NCBI RefSeq assembly: GCF_029784135.1
Contig: NC_073746.1
Location: 69,377,042 to 69,441,041 of the forward strand
Length of the DNA stretch: 64,000 nt
Reading direction: 5' to 3'
Origin: Toxorhynchites rutilus septentrionalis
Lineage: Eukaryota > Arthropoda > Insecta > Diptera > Culicidae
A program made the translations under genes and the position numbers. Numbering within the stretch: position 1 is the first letter of the stretch; each line of letters begins with the position of its first letter. This document shows positions 46,472 through 57,976 of the stretch, one piece after another. A model generated the notes under the pieces. That model worked only from the letters and a program-made list of their open reading frames with translations. It was not told the DNA's origin and did not search any database.

Positions 46472-47662
46472 TTAAAACTTTGTTCTATCTTCTAGTACTT
46501 AATTCATTTTCTCATGACTTTTTTTTACAGTCAATGTTGGTAGACCGCAGCCTAACATTTGAACAATTAGTCGCCCGCAATGCCCAAAAGTTTGGCCACC
46601 CCTGGTCTACATAAACTGATTCTCTTTACTATTGCTCTCTGGGGAAACAAACATTTTTTCTTTAAGATTGATCATCTACATTTCAGATACTGATCAAATT
46701 TTAGAATTTAATTTCATAAACATCTTGATCGATATCAGCGAAATCTTCCCTTGAATCTGTTACGTCCTCTAAAACTTTAGATATGTTCGGGCATCTCGAC
46801 ATTGTTAGGTTATGTTTTATAGCTAGATAAAAATATATATTTAGAATATTATTATTTTACCCCCTCAATATATTCACAATTATTCACAACTTACTTAAAC
46901 TGCAAACTACTATAACTGTATTTTTATTTAAATCAACCCAATTATCCACAATGTTGTGAGTATTTCAACTGCACTTATTTTAACATTACCTATTTCTACC
47001 GTATACAAAAACTGTCAATGAGAAAATAAAATTGCATCACAATATATTACAAAATTCTAAAAAATTCCCAAATTTTATGGTTTAGAATCAGTAATTGTTC
47101 CGGAAACATTGATTGGCTGGCACCGTAGTGGCAGATTGACGTTGTTTCTAAGCAATTTTGGAATTTGGAATTGGAAAAATCACGACCGGTCATTTTGACC
47201 GGTCGGTAGAAATAGGTATACCACATATGTATAATATGTAATATATACATATGTGGTATACACATATGTAAAATCTCATAAATAAATCATATAACCGGTC
47301 ATTTGGACCGGTTGGTAGTTCTAGTGCTAAATAAGAAGTTTTGGCGGTATTTTTGAACACCTTTGTGGCTTAACATAGGATCTATAGTGAAGAACGTACT
47401 TCGAGATAAAAATTTGAAAAAAAATACTGAATGTGCATCTCACTAAGGTGTATCAAGAAAAAAAAATCGTCAAAAATTGAAGTACTAAAAAAATATTGAA
47501 ATTTTGAATTTTTTTTTGGGATGTAGAGATTCAGTACTACTGTAATTCATATTTAAATGTGTTCCTACGGCTTTTCTAGATATGTGTAATTTTTTCCGAT
47601 TTTTTTCAGATTTTTTTCAGTGTTGTGCGGTACAAAAGAATTTGTTTTTTTATATTTCCAAA

Positions 47663-48764
47663 GGGTCTGCCTGGGTACGGGAGTAAAAAGTGCCCCCAAA
47701 CCAAATCACCAGCTGTATGGAAAATATTTTATAGGGTACTAAATATGAAATTTTTACAGTAGTACCATATATTTGAGTTCTTATATGGTACAACATAGGA
47801 TCTATGGTAAAAAATGCACCTTTTCGTTTTTTTCTCGCCATTCTCAATAGCTTTGATACAAAAATATAGAAAAAAAAATACTGAAAGTACATCTTGCTAA
47901 GGTGTATCGATATTTTCAAACAATTTTTTCATCAAAAAATCAAATATTAAAAAAAGTTTAAATTAATATTTATTTCTGTTTCAAATTAAATTTAATTTTT
48001 TTTATTTTGAGATTCAGTACTTTTCTAGTTTGTTTTCAAATTTCTTCCTACGTCTGTTTTAGGTATAGTAGGTTTTTTTTAAAGAATTTTTAGAGTGTTT
48101 TTCGCGGTACAAAACAAATATATATTTTCGGGCATCTCAAAATTTTGAAAAAAAAAATACTTTTCTCTAATTTTTATTTAAATGTGATCGAATGTGTTGT
48201 TTTTTCCACATGTAGCGTTATTTTTTTCTTGAAAAAAAAAACATTTTGGGCATTAATCATGTATTTTGAATTTAAAGGCCCAGTACTGCTCTAATATTAT
48301 TTTTATTTATATTTATTCAAATTTAGTTTTTATATGTCTAAATTTTATCGGTATAATGCGCTGTGCAAAGATTTTTTTCTCGTATCTTAAAATATATGAG
48401 ATTATCTTTACATTGGATTTAGATGGTTTACCAAATTCCTAGGAGTCAGCAGTACGATAGAGCTTTGTGAGAAAAAACAAAGTCCTTGTGGAAAGATCAT
48501 TCGGATTAATGAGAAGAACACTTAAAAAATCCAAATTATTATTTTTTTTCAATGCTCATAAAAAATCAGGAAAAATATATGCCACATGTAAACAAAAACA
48601 ACGAAAAGGTGCATTTTTCACCATAGATCCTATGTTGTACCCTATAAGGGCTCAAATATGTGGTACTACTACCGAAATGTTTTATTTAGTACCCTATATA
48701 ATAATTTCCATACAGCTAGTGATTTGGTTTGGGGCACTTTTTACTCCTTTACCTGGCCAGGCCC
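47663..48764. mobile_element. GGGCCTGG inverted-repeat element, copy 2
   Basis: Left GGGTCTGCCTGGGTACGGGA and right the complement of GGGCCTGGCCAGGTAAAGGA, with arms matching for about 180 bp (AGTAAAAAGTGCCCC, ACATAGGATCTATGG). Flanking octamers TTTCCAAA and TTTCCATT agree at six of eight bases. Superfamily unassigned. The 196-codon frame at 48467 crosses its right arm and is not a gene. Confidence 0.78.
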
Positions 48765-48772
48765 TTTCCATT

Positions 48773-49528
48773 TCATCTATACAATGTGTCGAGTATAACA
48801 ATTACAGTTTTACATTTTTCGTTTTCCACCAAACATATTTGAATGGGAAACCGTTTAACCGCGGCTCTGGGTTAGCTCACATTCAAACTTATCATTCATA
48901 CATTACTTATACATTCACATACAAACACCCTTACACACTAATAATATTGTATGGTCTTCACATTGACCTAACTTACCCTATATTAACCTACATTAGCTCT
49001 TTTCTGCTCTCGTTTTCTATTTTTCGTCTACATCCATTACGACCAACAAAGGTTTAAAAAATTCCCAAAATTAATTTCAAAGACGTTCTTATTGTTTCAT
49101 CTCAATCCCCGTAATTCCCTTTTAAAAACAAACATCTTCGGTTCTATTATCCTCAAATTGAAGGCAATTGCTCTTACTGTCAGTCATAATGCCGCTATAT
49201 GTTTCTTTATTATTTTTTTTTTTTTGGGTGTAAGATCAGAAAACAGGTCATGTTTTTATGAAATATGTCAAACATTGATAGAAAAATAGCTTTTTGTGAT
49301 TCGATTATGTATTGGATTCGAAAATTGAAAGTGAAATTGCGATTATATATAATCGAATCCGACCTGTACATGCATGTTGGGGGTATTTTTTGGTGTTGAG
49401 TACTTTTGTATTCGCTTGTCGCTGTGCAGACCGGAATATGTTTTCCAAAAACGTACTTTTAAACTGAGAAGCCTAGGAAAATCGTCATTTCAGATACTAG
49501 AGATGAATGAAGTTTCGCGGCTCGAGAA
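48773..49528. other. AT-rich intergenic DNA
   Basis: Contains a T run at 49205-49226 and a short ATTCGATTATGTATTGGATTCG near-palindrome around 49300. No gene supported. Confidence 0.45.
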
Positions 49529-49533
49529 CTACG

Positions 49534-49898
49534 TGTCGTCGATTAGGTTTAATTATATTGAATATAAAGTTGAATTAAATGAACTCAAACCTTTGCTATA
49601 AAAATTACCATTATGAAAACGCAATTGAATGACAGTCAGAGTGACAGTCAACAGGAAATAGATCGCCTTCTGCGTTTCTTTGTTCGTCATTCACACTATT
49701 GTAGAAAGTCGTACGATCTATCCTCTATGTGTCCGATATCAGTCAGTCGAAATACAAACGTTGAAGAAGCAACAGTATTTTTAAAGTCTATCCGAAATAA
49801 GTCGAACGAATTATTCAGTTAGTACTAGTTGGCAGTCGCCGTGGAGTTGGGACAGGAATACCAGTCCCTCGTCGTTTGGAAGGTCTTCGCTCGCAACA
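49534..49898 (+). repeat. BEL/Pao 5' LTR, 365 bp
   Basis: It begins TGTCGTCGATTAGG and ends TCGCAACA. A TATAAAA box lies at 49597-49603 and would drive the element transcript. Compared with the 3' LTR it has CGTCATTC instead of CGCCATTC, CGAACGAA instead of CGATCGAA, AAGGTCTTC instead of AAGTTCTTC, and one G fewer before CCGTGGAG. Confidence 0.93.
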
Positions 49899-49901
49899 TT
49901 C

Positions 49902-49919
49902 TGGTGCCGAAACCCGGGA
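49902..49919 (+). other. Primer-binding site
   Basis: TGGTGCCGAAACCCGGGA starts three bases after the LTR. The TGG start fits pairing with a tRNA CCA end. The tRNA was not identified. Confidence 0.75.
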
Positions 49920-50246
49920 GGAAATCCCGTTCTGTCGACGTCTCGTGGATCAAAGGATCTTGATACCACGTGCTCCGGAAGATTTATAAGTGGTATCCCG
50001 CTACACCATCCTGTCGTCGGTGGCTCCAGTAGCCACATCACTACTATCTGTCGAGGGAATCACGAAGGAGACTTCCGGCGTATCGAAGCAGTGATCAAGA
50101 GGACCGTTCCGACAGTCCCGATACTCGAGGCTGCCAAATAGCTTTCCAGTACTTGGGAGTGAGGTTATAAAGAACACGTGGTCGAGGAGGAGTAAGTTTA
50201 GCTAAGCCGTATCTGAAGGTGGGTAAAATTACTATTTAACCGCAAG

Positions 50247-53200
50247 ATGAGGAAATCGGCTCTGCGAAAGGGTGCTCTCAACCTGAAAACACTTTTGCGT
50301 CGGAGAGAATCGATTATTGCTTCGGCTGAACTGATAAAAACGTTCGATGAAAATTTCGAGGTTTCGCAAATAAATCAGGTAGCGCTACGGATCGAACGGC
50401 TCGATGAGCTATTCAGGAAATTTGAGAGTGTGCAGGATGAAATAGAATTGATCGAGGATAGGGAAGAAGAGTTTCTTGATGACCGTGAGCAGTTCCAAGA
50501 TAAATATTTTGAGTTGAAGGCGTCTCTAATGGGTAAACTTCCGCAAACAGCCCCCGTTCTTCAGTCTGCGCCTCTAGTTCAGACTCCGCCCGTGCATGTG
50601 AACCCTACTATGTCCGTCAAGCTTCCGGAACTGCGGATTCCGGAGTTCAGCGGAAAACCGGAGCAATGGATAGAATTTCGGGATCTCTTTAAAGCGGTTA
50701 TCCATTCGAACACCCAGCTGTCAGCGGTTCAAAAACTACATTACCTTCGAAGCTCGCTAGCGGGTGATGCGTCACGTTTAATCTCGTCTACCGCCCTTAC
50801 AGCGGATAACTATCCTATAGCCTGGAAGATCATCACCGACCGATATGAGAATAAAAATTACCTAGTCAAGCAACATATGACAGCTCTTTTCAAAACCCCT
50901 CCCGCCAAGAAGGGGTCCGCTGCTGCCTTGGACGAGCTGGCAGATGAATTCAACCGACACGTTAGAATCCTCGACAAACTTGAAGACGTAAACGACCACT
51001 GGAATTCATTCCTAGTGGAACGTTTAAGTAGCTTGCTTGATGGAAAATCCCTGCTGGAATGGGAGACTCAGTGCAAGGAGGAAGAAACTCCGAAATACGA
51101 CGACTTACTCGACTTTATGCACAAAAGGTCCCGTACTTTACAGAAATGATCTGCATTTGTCAATACTCCCGTTGAAAACATTTCTAAACCAGTGAAAGGC
51201 AAAGCTTCCTCTTCCCATGTTGCTTCCGAAAGTGTGTCGAAGTGTCCGGGATGTAAAAACTCTCATCCTCTAACACAGTGTGAAATGTTCCAGAAGCTGA
51301 CTCCGAATAACCGTTTCGATTTCGCGAAAAGTCATCGCCTGTGCATCAATTGCTTAAGGGGTGGCCACATGGCCAAGGAATGCCGTAGTGGTCTTTGTAG
51401 AATCTGCGGCAAAAAGCACCACAGCCTGCTTCATCTACCAACAGTAACGTCGATCCCCGCAGCTGTTAGCACGAGCGACGAAGAAGGCACATCACATACA
51501 CGCATAGCAGTCTGCGTCACACCAGCCACCACTTCTAAATCAGAAGTTTCGTATTCGGGCGCGATGGTACCATCGGTGGTACCAACACATACATTACCCC
51601 AGGCAATTAAGTCGGTTTCGTGTAGACCGCTGTCGATAAGCACTTCGGTCGAAAGTCCCCCTTCTTCGTCGCCGGTGGTTTCGTACGGTCCTTTCGAATC
51701 AGAGCCGCTTCCATATAGTTCCCATGTTCCAGCCGCATCGTTAACACAATCAAATGAGCCTCATCAAGCAACCATATTCCTCTAAACAGCCGTGGTACGA
51801 GTTCGAGATATCAACGGTGCCTATCATTATGCCAGGGCACTACTTGATAGTGGCTCACAATCGAATTTCGTTTCCGAATCCCTTGCGCAAAAATTGGGTC
51901 TAAAACGTTCGCGAATCAATCTTCCCATCAGCGGAATAGGCCAAGCAACAGTAAGCGTTCATTTTAAAGTCGATGTTATGATCGCTTCTCGGTTTGGAAA
52001 CTTCGAGCATCTACTCGACTGTTTGGTGCTGCCAAGACTAACGGTTTGCTTGCCTAGTCGCCATGTGGATATTTCCCAATGGAACATGCCTCGTAATCTG
52101 CAGCTAGCCGATCCAAAATTTAACATAAGTCAAAGAGTCGATCTAATTATCGGAGCGGAATTATTCTACACTCTTCTCGAATCTCATCAAATCACAATCG
52201 CTGATAATTACCCTCTATTACAGAAAACACTCTTAGGCTACGTTGTCTCTGGGAAGGCTCACACTCCCACACCTGGTTTGGTGTCGTGCCACTTAGTAAC
52301 TGACCAAGATCTAAATGACCAGCTAGCTCGAATGTGGGAAGTTGATGACTTCGATGTTGGGAAGGCTCTGACCCAGGAGGAAAGGGAAGTGGAACACCAC
52401 TTCACAAGAAACGTCACAAGGAGCGGAGATGGTCGCTACACTGTTCGTCTCCCCCTGCGACAATCCATGCTGCCGCTGCTTGGTGACTCTTACAGCTCTG
52501 CTCTTCACCGCCTTTTGATGATCGAGAGACGTTTCGCTAAAAACTCAAGCCTTCGAGAAGAGTACATCAGGTTTATGGATGAATACGTCAATTTGGGACA
52601 TATGGAAGTGGTCATACGCATCGCGGTCCCGCAGTTCTTCTTGCCGCACCACGCCATCCATCGTCCGGAAAGCAGCACCACTAAAACCCGTATCGTTTTC
52701 GACACCAGCAGCAAAGCAACTGGTCATCTATCACTAAACGAAGTGTTGCAGACTGGCCCCATCGTACAGCCCCCACTGATCTCGACAGTGATCAATTTCC
52801 GGATGTCCAAGTTTGTTTTCACGGCTGACGCGGAGAAAATGTTCCGCCAAGTCTGGATACACCCGGAAGATCGGAAGTTTCAGCATATCCTCTGGCGCCG
52901 AGATCCTTCGCAACCAGTACAAACATATCAGCTCAAAACGGTCACGTACGGGCTCACTAGTTCTCCGTACCATGCAGCTGCTGTGCTCAACAAACTGGCA
53001 GAGGACGAAGGACAGAAATATCCTCTTGCGGCACCCGTCGTAAAAGAACGTTTCTACGTTGACGATGTTTTGGCCGGAGGAGACGATCCAGGGGAGGTAG
53101 CGGAAACTTGTCGACAGTTGCAGGCTCTGTTAGCAAAGGGAGGATTCACATTGCGGAAGTGGTGCACAAACGATTCAAGAGTGTTGCAACACATCCCTAG

Positions 53201-55226
53201 CGAGCTGTGGGAAAATGCTTCGCAAATCGAAATCGGTCAGTCCCATCTTACAAAAACTCTCGGACTGCCTCGGGATGCCAGCTCAGATTGCTTCAGAATA
53301 AAAATTCCTTCGCTGACGGAATTGAATGGAGTAACCAAGCGCGTCGTGGTGTCGGAGATGTCTCAGCTTTTCGACCCACTCGGATTCCTTGGACCGGTAG
53401 TGATTAACGTCAAAATGTTCATTCAGGAGCTATGGTCGAAGTGTCTATCTTGGGACGAAGAGTTATCTGACGAAGACAGCAATTCGTGGCAGGATTTTCG
53501 TGTGGAATTACCCATTCTCGCGAAGCTCACAGTGCCCCGGTGTGTGCTTCCCAATCAACAACGCGAATATCAACTCCATTGTTTCAGTGATGCGTCTCAG
53601 CGAGGGTATGGTTCCTGTGTCTATGTTGTGGGACAAAACGCAAGTGTAGAAATTGAAAGACACCTTTTGATCGCCAAGTCACGTGTCGCTCCGTTACGTG
53701 GCTTATCAATACCGCGCCTAGAGTTATGTGCTGCGGTTCTCGGAAGTCAGCTGGTACAGAAATTACGGACCACCGAATTCGTCGTCGCTAGTGCTACATT
53801 TTGGACAGACTCAACTGTGGTACTACACTGGATTCGTTCGGTGTCTACAAAATGGAAGGTGTTCGTCTCCAACAGAATAGCTGAGGTTCAGGGTCTCACC
53901 AGAGGCTCTCAATGGAGACACGTTCCTACACATCTAAATCCAGCGGATCGTATTTCACGTGGCGTCCGCCCAACACAAATACAGGAAGACACATTGTGGT
54001 GGCACGGTCCAAACTTTCTCGCTGGACCGAAGGAGGACTGGCCTGAAATCTTGCCAAACTCATCAGACATCGATGTTATCCAGGAACGGCGCCAAATCAT
54101 CGCTTTGACTTCCATCGTCGTGGATAATTCCATTTTTTATCGTTACGCCGAGCTGGGACGCTTGCTGAGAATATCTGCATGGTGCATCCGGTTTGCCGCA
54201 AACTGTCGTCGCCAGAAGGATGAACGTAACTTTGAAAGGATTACACCACACGAGATAGATAGCGCGTTGAAGATCCTCGTTCGTAAGGCACAGGTAACAG
54301 TTTTTCATCGTGAGATTATACAGCTCGAATTGCAAAGACGTGATTCCAACTACACGGTCGACCTTGATAATAAATCCCCCCTGAAACATCTGAATGTCTT
54401 CCTCGACATCAATAGTTTACTACGCCTCGATGGACGTTTGCGGAATGCGTCAATCCCCTACGATTCGAAATATCCGATGATTCTCCCAGCAGACCATCGC
54501 TTGAGCCTCCTCCTAGCTCGATCACTGCATTTGCAAACAGCTCACTCTGGACCTTCATTGCTGTTAGCAACCATGCGCCAACGGTTTTGGCCTTTGCGTG
54601 GTCGGCAGCTGGTGCGTAAGATCGTGCGCTATTGTATTACCTGCTTCAAGTGTCGCCCACCTAATATGCACCAGCAAATGGCACCGTTACCTGCGGTTAG
54701 AGTTGTTCCGTCCCGAGTGTTTTCAAAGGCTGGCCTCGATTACTGCGGGCCATTTCTAATTCGTCCGTTATATGGGAGGGGGGCAAACGTGAAAATGTAT
54801 ATCGCGGTTTTCGTTTGCCTGGCCTCGATACCTCAGTCCGATGTTTCAGACGTAAATTTGACGCGTCTCTCTCGATTACAGGAAATGCAGAGATTGAAGC
54901 AAGATTTCTGGAACAAATGGTCCAGGGATTATGTCAGCCAACTTCACCAGCGATCGAAATGGAAGACAGCTGTTACCAACGTCCGAAAGGGAGCGCTAGT
55001 CTTGCTTAAGCAGGATGGACTACCACCGTTCATGTGGAATCTTGGCCGGGTGGTAGAGACGTACGTCGGTTCCGATGGGTTTGTACGGGTGGTACTTGTA
55101 CGAACTGGTCAAGGAACGTACAAGCGAGCCATCACCGAAGTTCGAGTCCTACCGCTGGAGAACGAAGGAAACCATGAGCATCGGGTGTTGGGAGAGGATA
55201 ATGGAGCATCCCAAACACCACAATAA
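50247..55226 (+). pseudogene. BEL/Pao Gag-Pol polyprotein, two stops and an integrase deletion
   Basis: One reading frame of about 1,660 codons, interrupted by TGA at 51147 and TAA at 51783. Gag: a coiled-coil N-terminal part and a capsid-like region (ELRIPEFSGKPEQWIEFRDL), then zinc-knuckle CPGCKNSHPLTQCEMF and CINCLRGGHMAKEC. Aspartic protease: ALLDSGSQSNFVS near 51846. Reverse transcriptase: FTADAEKMFRQVWIHPED and the catalytic FYVDDVLAGGDD near 53054. RNase H: CFSDASQRGYG, LELCAAVLG, FWTDSTVVLHWI and NPADRISRG. Integrase: the zinc-binding HLQTAHSG...YCITCFKC and the first core Asp (GLDYCGPF) are present. VFVCLAS then runs directly into the C-terminal DVNLTRLSRLQEM at about 54822, skipping the second Asp and the Glu. 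The C-terminal integrase domain is present to 55226. The deletion keeps the frame. Confidence 0.93.
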
Positions 55227-55260
55227 ACGTTGAAACGGACGGTTTCAACGGGGCCCGGTG

Positions 55261-55626
55261 TGTCGTCGATTAGGTTTAATTATATTGAATATAAAGTTGA
55301 ATTAAATGAACTCAAACCTTTGCTATAAAAATTACCATTATGAAAACGCAATTGAATGACAGTCAGAGTGACAGTCAACAGGAAATAGATCGCCTTCTGC
55401 GTTTCTTTGTTCGCCATTCACACTATTGTAGAAAGTCGTACGATCTATCCTCTATGTGTCCGATATCAGTCAGTCGAAATACAAACGTTGAAGAAGCAAC
55501 AGTATTTTTAAAGTCTATCCGAAATAAGTCGATCGAATTATTCAGTTAGTACTAGTTGGCAGTCGGCCGTGGAGTTGGGACAGGAATACCAGTCCCTCGT
55601 CGTTTGGAAGTTCTTCGCTCGCAACA
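55261..55626 (+). repeat. BEL/Pao 3' LTR, 366 bp
   Basis: Nearly identical to the 5' LTR and bounded by the purine tract GGGGCCCGG (55250-55258) and the CTACG duplication. Confidence 0.93.
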
Positions 55627-55631
55627 CTACG

Positions 55632-56355
55632 TAAACATGAGATGTGTAATATTTTCAGAGGGAAATGTAAAATATTATGACTGTTTAACAATTTTCCGTT
55701 TATATATTTTGGTAGTCCTAGGTATCATATCAAACGTAAAAGGACGTTCATCAAATTTATTTGTAACGAAAAACATAATCTATTACAAAAATTTCAATGC
55801 ATTCTAAAATAATATTCGAAGTGGTAAACAAGTGGATTGCATAATATAATTGCGTAGGTCTACGTCGAAAATATGCGGTCGTATCCTAGATACATTCCCT
55901 TACATTTTTTTTTTGTTTATTTGGAACTGTAGAACATCTTCAAGATCCTGAAAATTTTATCCAATCCGTGAATGTAAAACATTTCCATATTTCTTTAGCT
56001 TGTGGGTACTCTTTTAACCGGTGGTAAAAATATATTATACGCTTGTAATTTTCCACGATTTGAAATTATATCATTTACAAACTCAAAATATTGGACGATC
56101 CTGAGTGATGTGAATATTGTAGGATACGTATTCCCGAACGACTCTTCGACACTGACTTCAATCCTCGATGTCTGGATTGATGATTTCCAAAAATGACCAT
56201 ATAAAAGCTTCATCGTCATTAAATCGAAATTTACCCTAACATGTTTACGCGTCGGTTAGCCATTCTCTCACATTTCGTGTCAGTTTTTCAATATACCTGT
56301 ACGACATCAAGATGGATTCTTCTTTTAAGTTTAAGTAAACGCCTTGACAAATGTA
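55632..56355. other. AT-rich DNA, no gene seen
   Basis: It resumes the sequence interrupted by the BEL element. Overlapping short frames on both strands at 55995-56219 show no domain. Confidence 0.4.
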
Positions 56356-56366
56356 AACGTTCCCCA

Positions 56367-56527
56367 GTGGAGGCGATCTGGCGTAGTGGTAACATCCGTA
56401 CCTCTCACGCTGAATGTCGCGACATCAATTCTCACTCCCGACATTCTCCCAAAAATGGAAGTAAAAGTGACGAACCAGCCAAAAAGTGTTGAAGGTCCAC
56501 TACAATAGAAAACTAATAATAATAATG
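56367..56527 (+). mobile_element. tRNA-derived SINE, family A (copy 2)
   Basis: Head GTGGAGGCGATCTGGCG with A-box-like TGGCGTAGTGGT, then CACGCTGAATGTCGC and CTCACTCCCGACATTCTCCC, ending in an (AAT)n tail. The 11-bp duplication AACGTTCCCCA lies at 56356-56366 and 56528-56538. It matches the minus-strand copy at 637-793. Confidence 0.88.
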
Positions 56528-56728
56528 AACGTTCCCCAAAAACAAGGCTTTACATTTATCCTCTGGGTCAAACAATTTTAATTCCTCTCAAAAAATCTCG
56601 GTACAGCTGATTTCTGTTGAGTTTAAATATGAAATCCTTCCATATTAATTTTCCACATGCAGAATTTATTTTTTCCGAATGAGCATTAGATGGTGGAACA
56701 TACCGAACATACCGAAGTTTCGAAAGTA

Positions 56729-57919
56729 CACTCGACAAAAAAAATTAGAGGAACAGAGTGCGAGATCGGAAATTTTAAGCGATTTTTGACATACTGTAAT
56801 TTCGTGAAAAATTCATGAAAAGCAACAGGTATTGGAATATATTACGTACATATTTTTATTTTGATGTGTTTGTTTAGGACAACATTGCCGGGAAGAAATG
56901 AAAAAAAATGTTTTTTTTTTGTTTTTCCATAGTTTTTGCGAACTAACACAGTTTTCTGCTAACCAACTCAACAGCAAATCCAATCAATCAGCTTTCATTT
57001 GGTATCTTGAACGTTTCTGTAGAACCTTTCCATACAAGGATATTTCAGTTTGAATTAACAATTACCTCTTCGTCTTTGATGATGAATAATTCAATAAATT
57101 GTGTCTGCACCGCAAAAAGAAAGGCAGTTTTGAAAACACCAATAAATTCTGCACAAGAATAATTTGATACTTTGACGAAAAAAAAATGTATTTCAATGTT
57201 TTGCATCGATTTGACAAAAATTGTTTAAAAGCAGTGCGATTTGACAAAAATTGTTTTACAGTGCTTTAGTAATTCTGCAAATATTGCAAATAGTTCTTAT
57301 GTTAGCAGACAAATTTTTAGCCTATCGTATTCCCTAAACATTTTGGAATGTTTCATATTGATACGTTTAGCCGTTTTTAGTAGATTTTTCAAAATTTACA
57401 AAATTGCAGCAGATTTTGTAATTTCTTGTAAACATCCTGTTTTTGGCACTTTTTTGAAATCGAAGTGAACATCAAAATATTTTTTTTTTTTTCATCAAAG
57501 TGACAAATCATTCTTCTGCAGAATTCATTGAATAATTTGTCATCAAAAAACAAGGGGTAATTTTTCATTCAAACTGAAATATCTCTGTACGGAAAGGTCC
57601 TACAGGAGCCAAATGAAAGCTGGTTGATAAGGTTAATTAGATTTGCTGTTGAGTTGGTTAGCAAGAAATTGTGTTAGTGCACAAAATCTTTGAAAAAAAA
57701 CAGAAACAAATCGATGTTTTAGTTCTTCTCGGTAGAGTTGTCCATTATACCTACACACACTAAGGTAAAAACATGTACGTAAAATATTCCAATATCTGAA
57801 AGTTTTAGCTTTAAAATAATGTATATCCCATCGATATGCGTTCATATTTCACAAAATTACAGTTTGTTAAAAATTTCTGATTTTGCACTCTGTTCCTCTA
57901 ATTTTTTGTTTGTCGAGAG
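56729..57919. mobile_element. Long-inverted-repeat element, TTAGAGGAACAGAGTGC family
   Basis: A TA on each side. Left CACTCGACAAAAAAAATTAG and right the complement of CTCTCGACAAACAAAAAATT, both continuing AGGAACAGAGTGC. The arms match for about 350-400 bp (GCTAACCAACTCAACAGCAAATC, CTTTCATTTGG). The TA target and end pattern suggest the Tc1-mariner superfamily. No transposase. Confidence 0.82.
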
Positions 57920-57976
57920 TATATGAAGCTTTCCATTGAGATTTTCCTCAAGCGTCAGTGACAACCTAGTACTATC

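Larger units (their letters stand above)
44330..46604. mobile_element. hAT element with perfect 8-bp TSD, nested
   Basis: Ends CAGGGATGTCCAAAC and the complement of CAGGGGTGGCCAAAC; both sides carry CGGTC..CGCCCGC subterminal motifs. GTCTACAT is duplicated at 44322-44329 and 46605-46612. It contains a tandem duplication (45037-45200) and a piggyBac MITE (46259-46471). No hAT transposase frame is seen. Confidence 0.9.
43412..47326. mobile_element. piggyBac-like element, 3.9 kb, nested
   Basis: The ends CACTAGGACTACCGAC and the complement of CACTAGAACTACCAAC are inverted, with ACCGGTCATTTTGACCGGT-type palindromes near both ends. TTAA is at 43408; the right target reads CTAA, one base changed. 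Most of its interior is other inserted elements, and no piggyBac transposase is recognised. Confidence 0.75.
43346..47650. mobile_element. GGGCCTGGCC inverted-repeat element, copy 1 (interrupted)
   Basis: The left end GGGCCTGGCCGGG with AGTAAAAAGTGCCCCCAAAC matches copy 2 at 47663. It is interrupted at TTAA (43408) by a piggyBac-like element and resumes at 47331 with TAAGAAGTTTTGG, then CTTAACATAGGATCTATAG and AAGGTGTATCAAG, again matching copy 2. Its right end is not identified and may be hidden by copy 2. Confidence 0.7.
49534..55626 (+). mobile_element. BEL/Pao LTR retrotransposon with 5-bp TSD
   Basis: Two ~365-bp long terminal repeats flank a single gag-pol region. The duplication CTACG lies at 49529-49533 and 55627-55631. 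Both repeats start TGTCGTCGATT and end GCTCGCAACA. A primer-binding site follows the left repeat, and a purine-rich GGGGCCCGG precedes the right one. The LTRs differ by about three substitutions and one indel by eye, so the insertion is young. The integrase core is deleted, so this copy would have needed help to integrate or lost it later. Confidence 0.95.

Noticed and set aside
48467..49057. 196-codon plus-strand frame
   Set aside because: It crosses the right arm and border of an inverted-repeat element; composition follows the repeat, not a protein.
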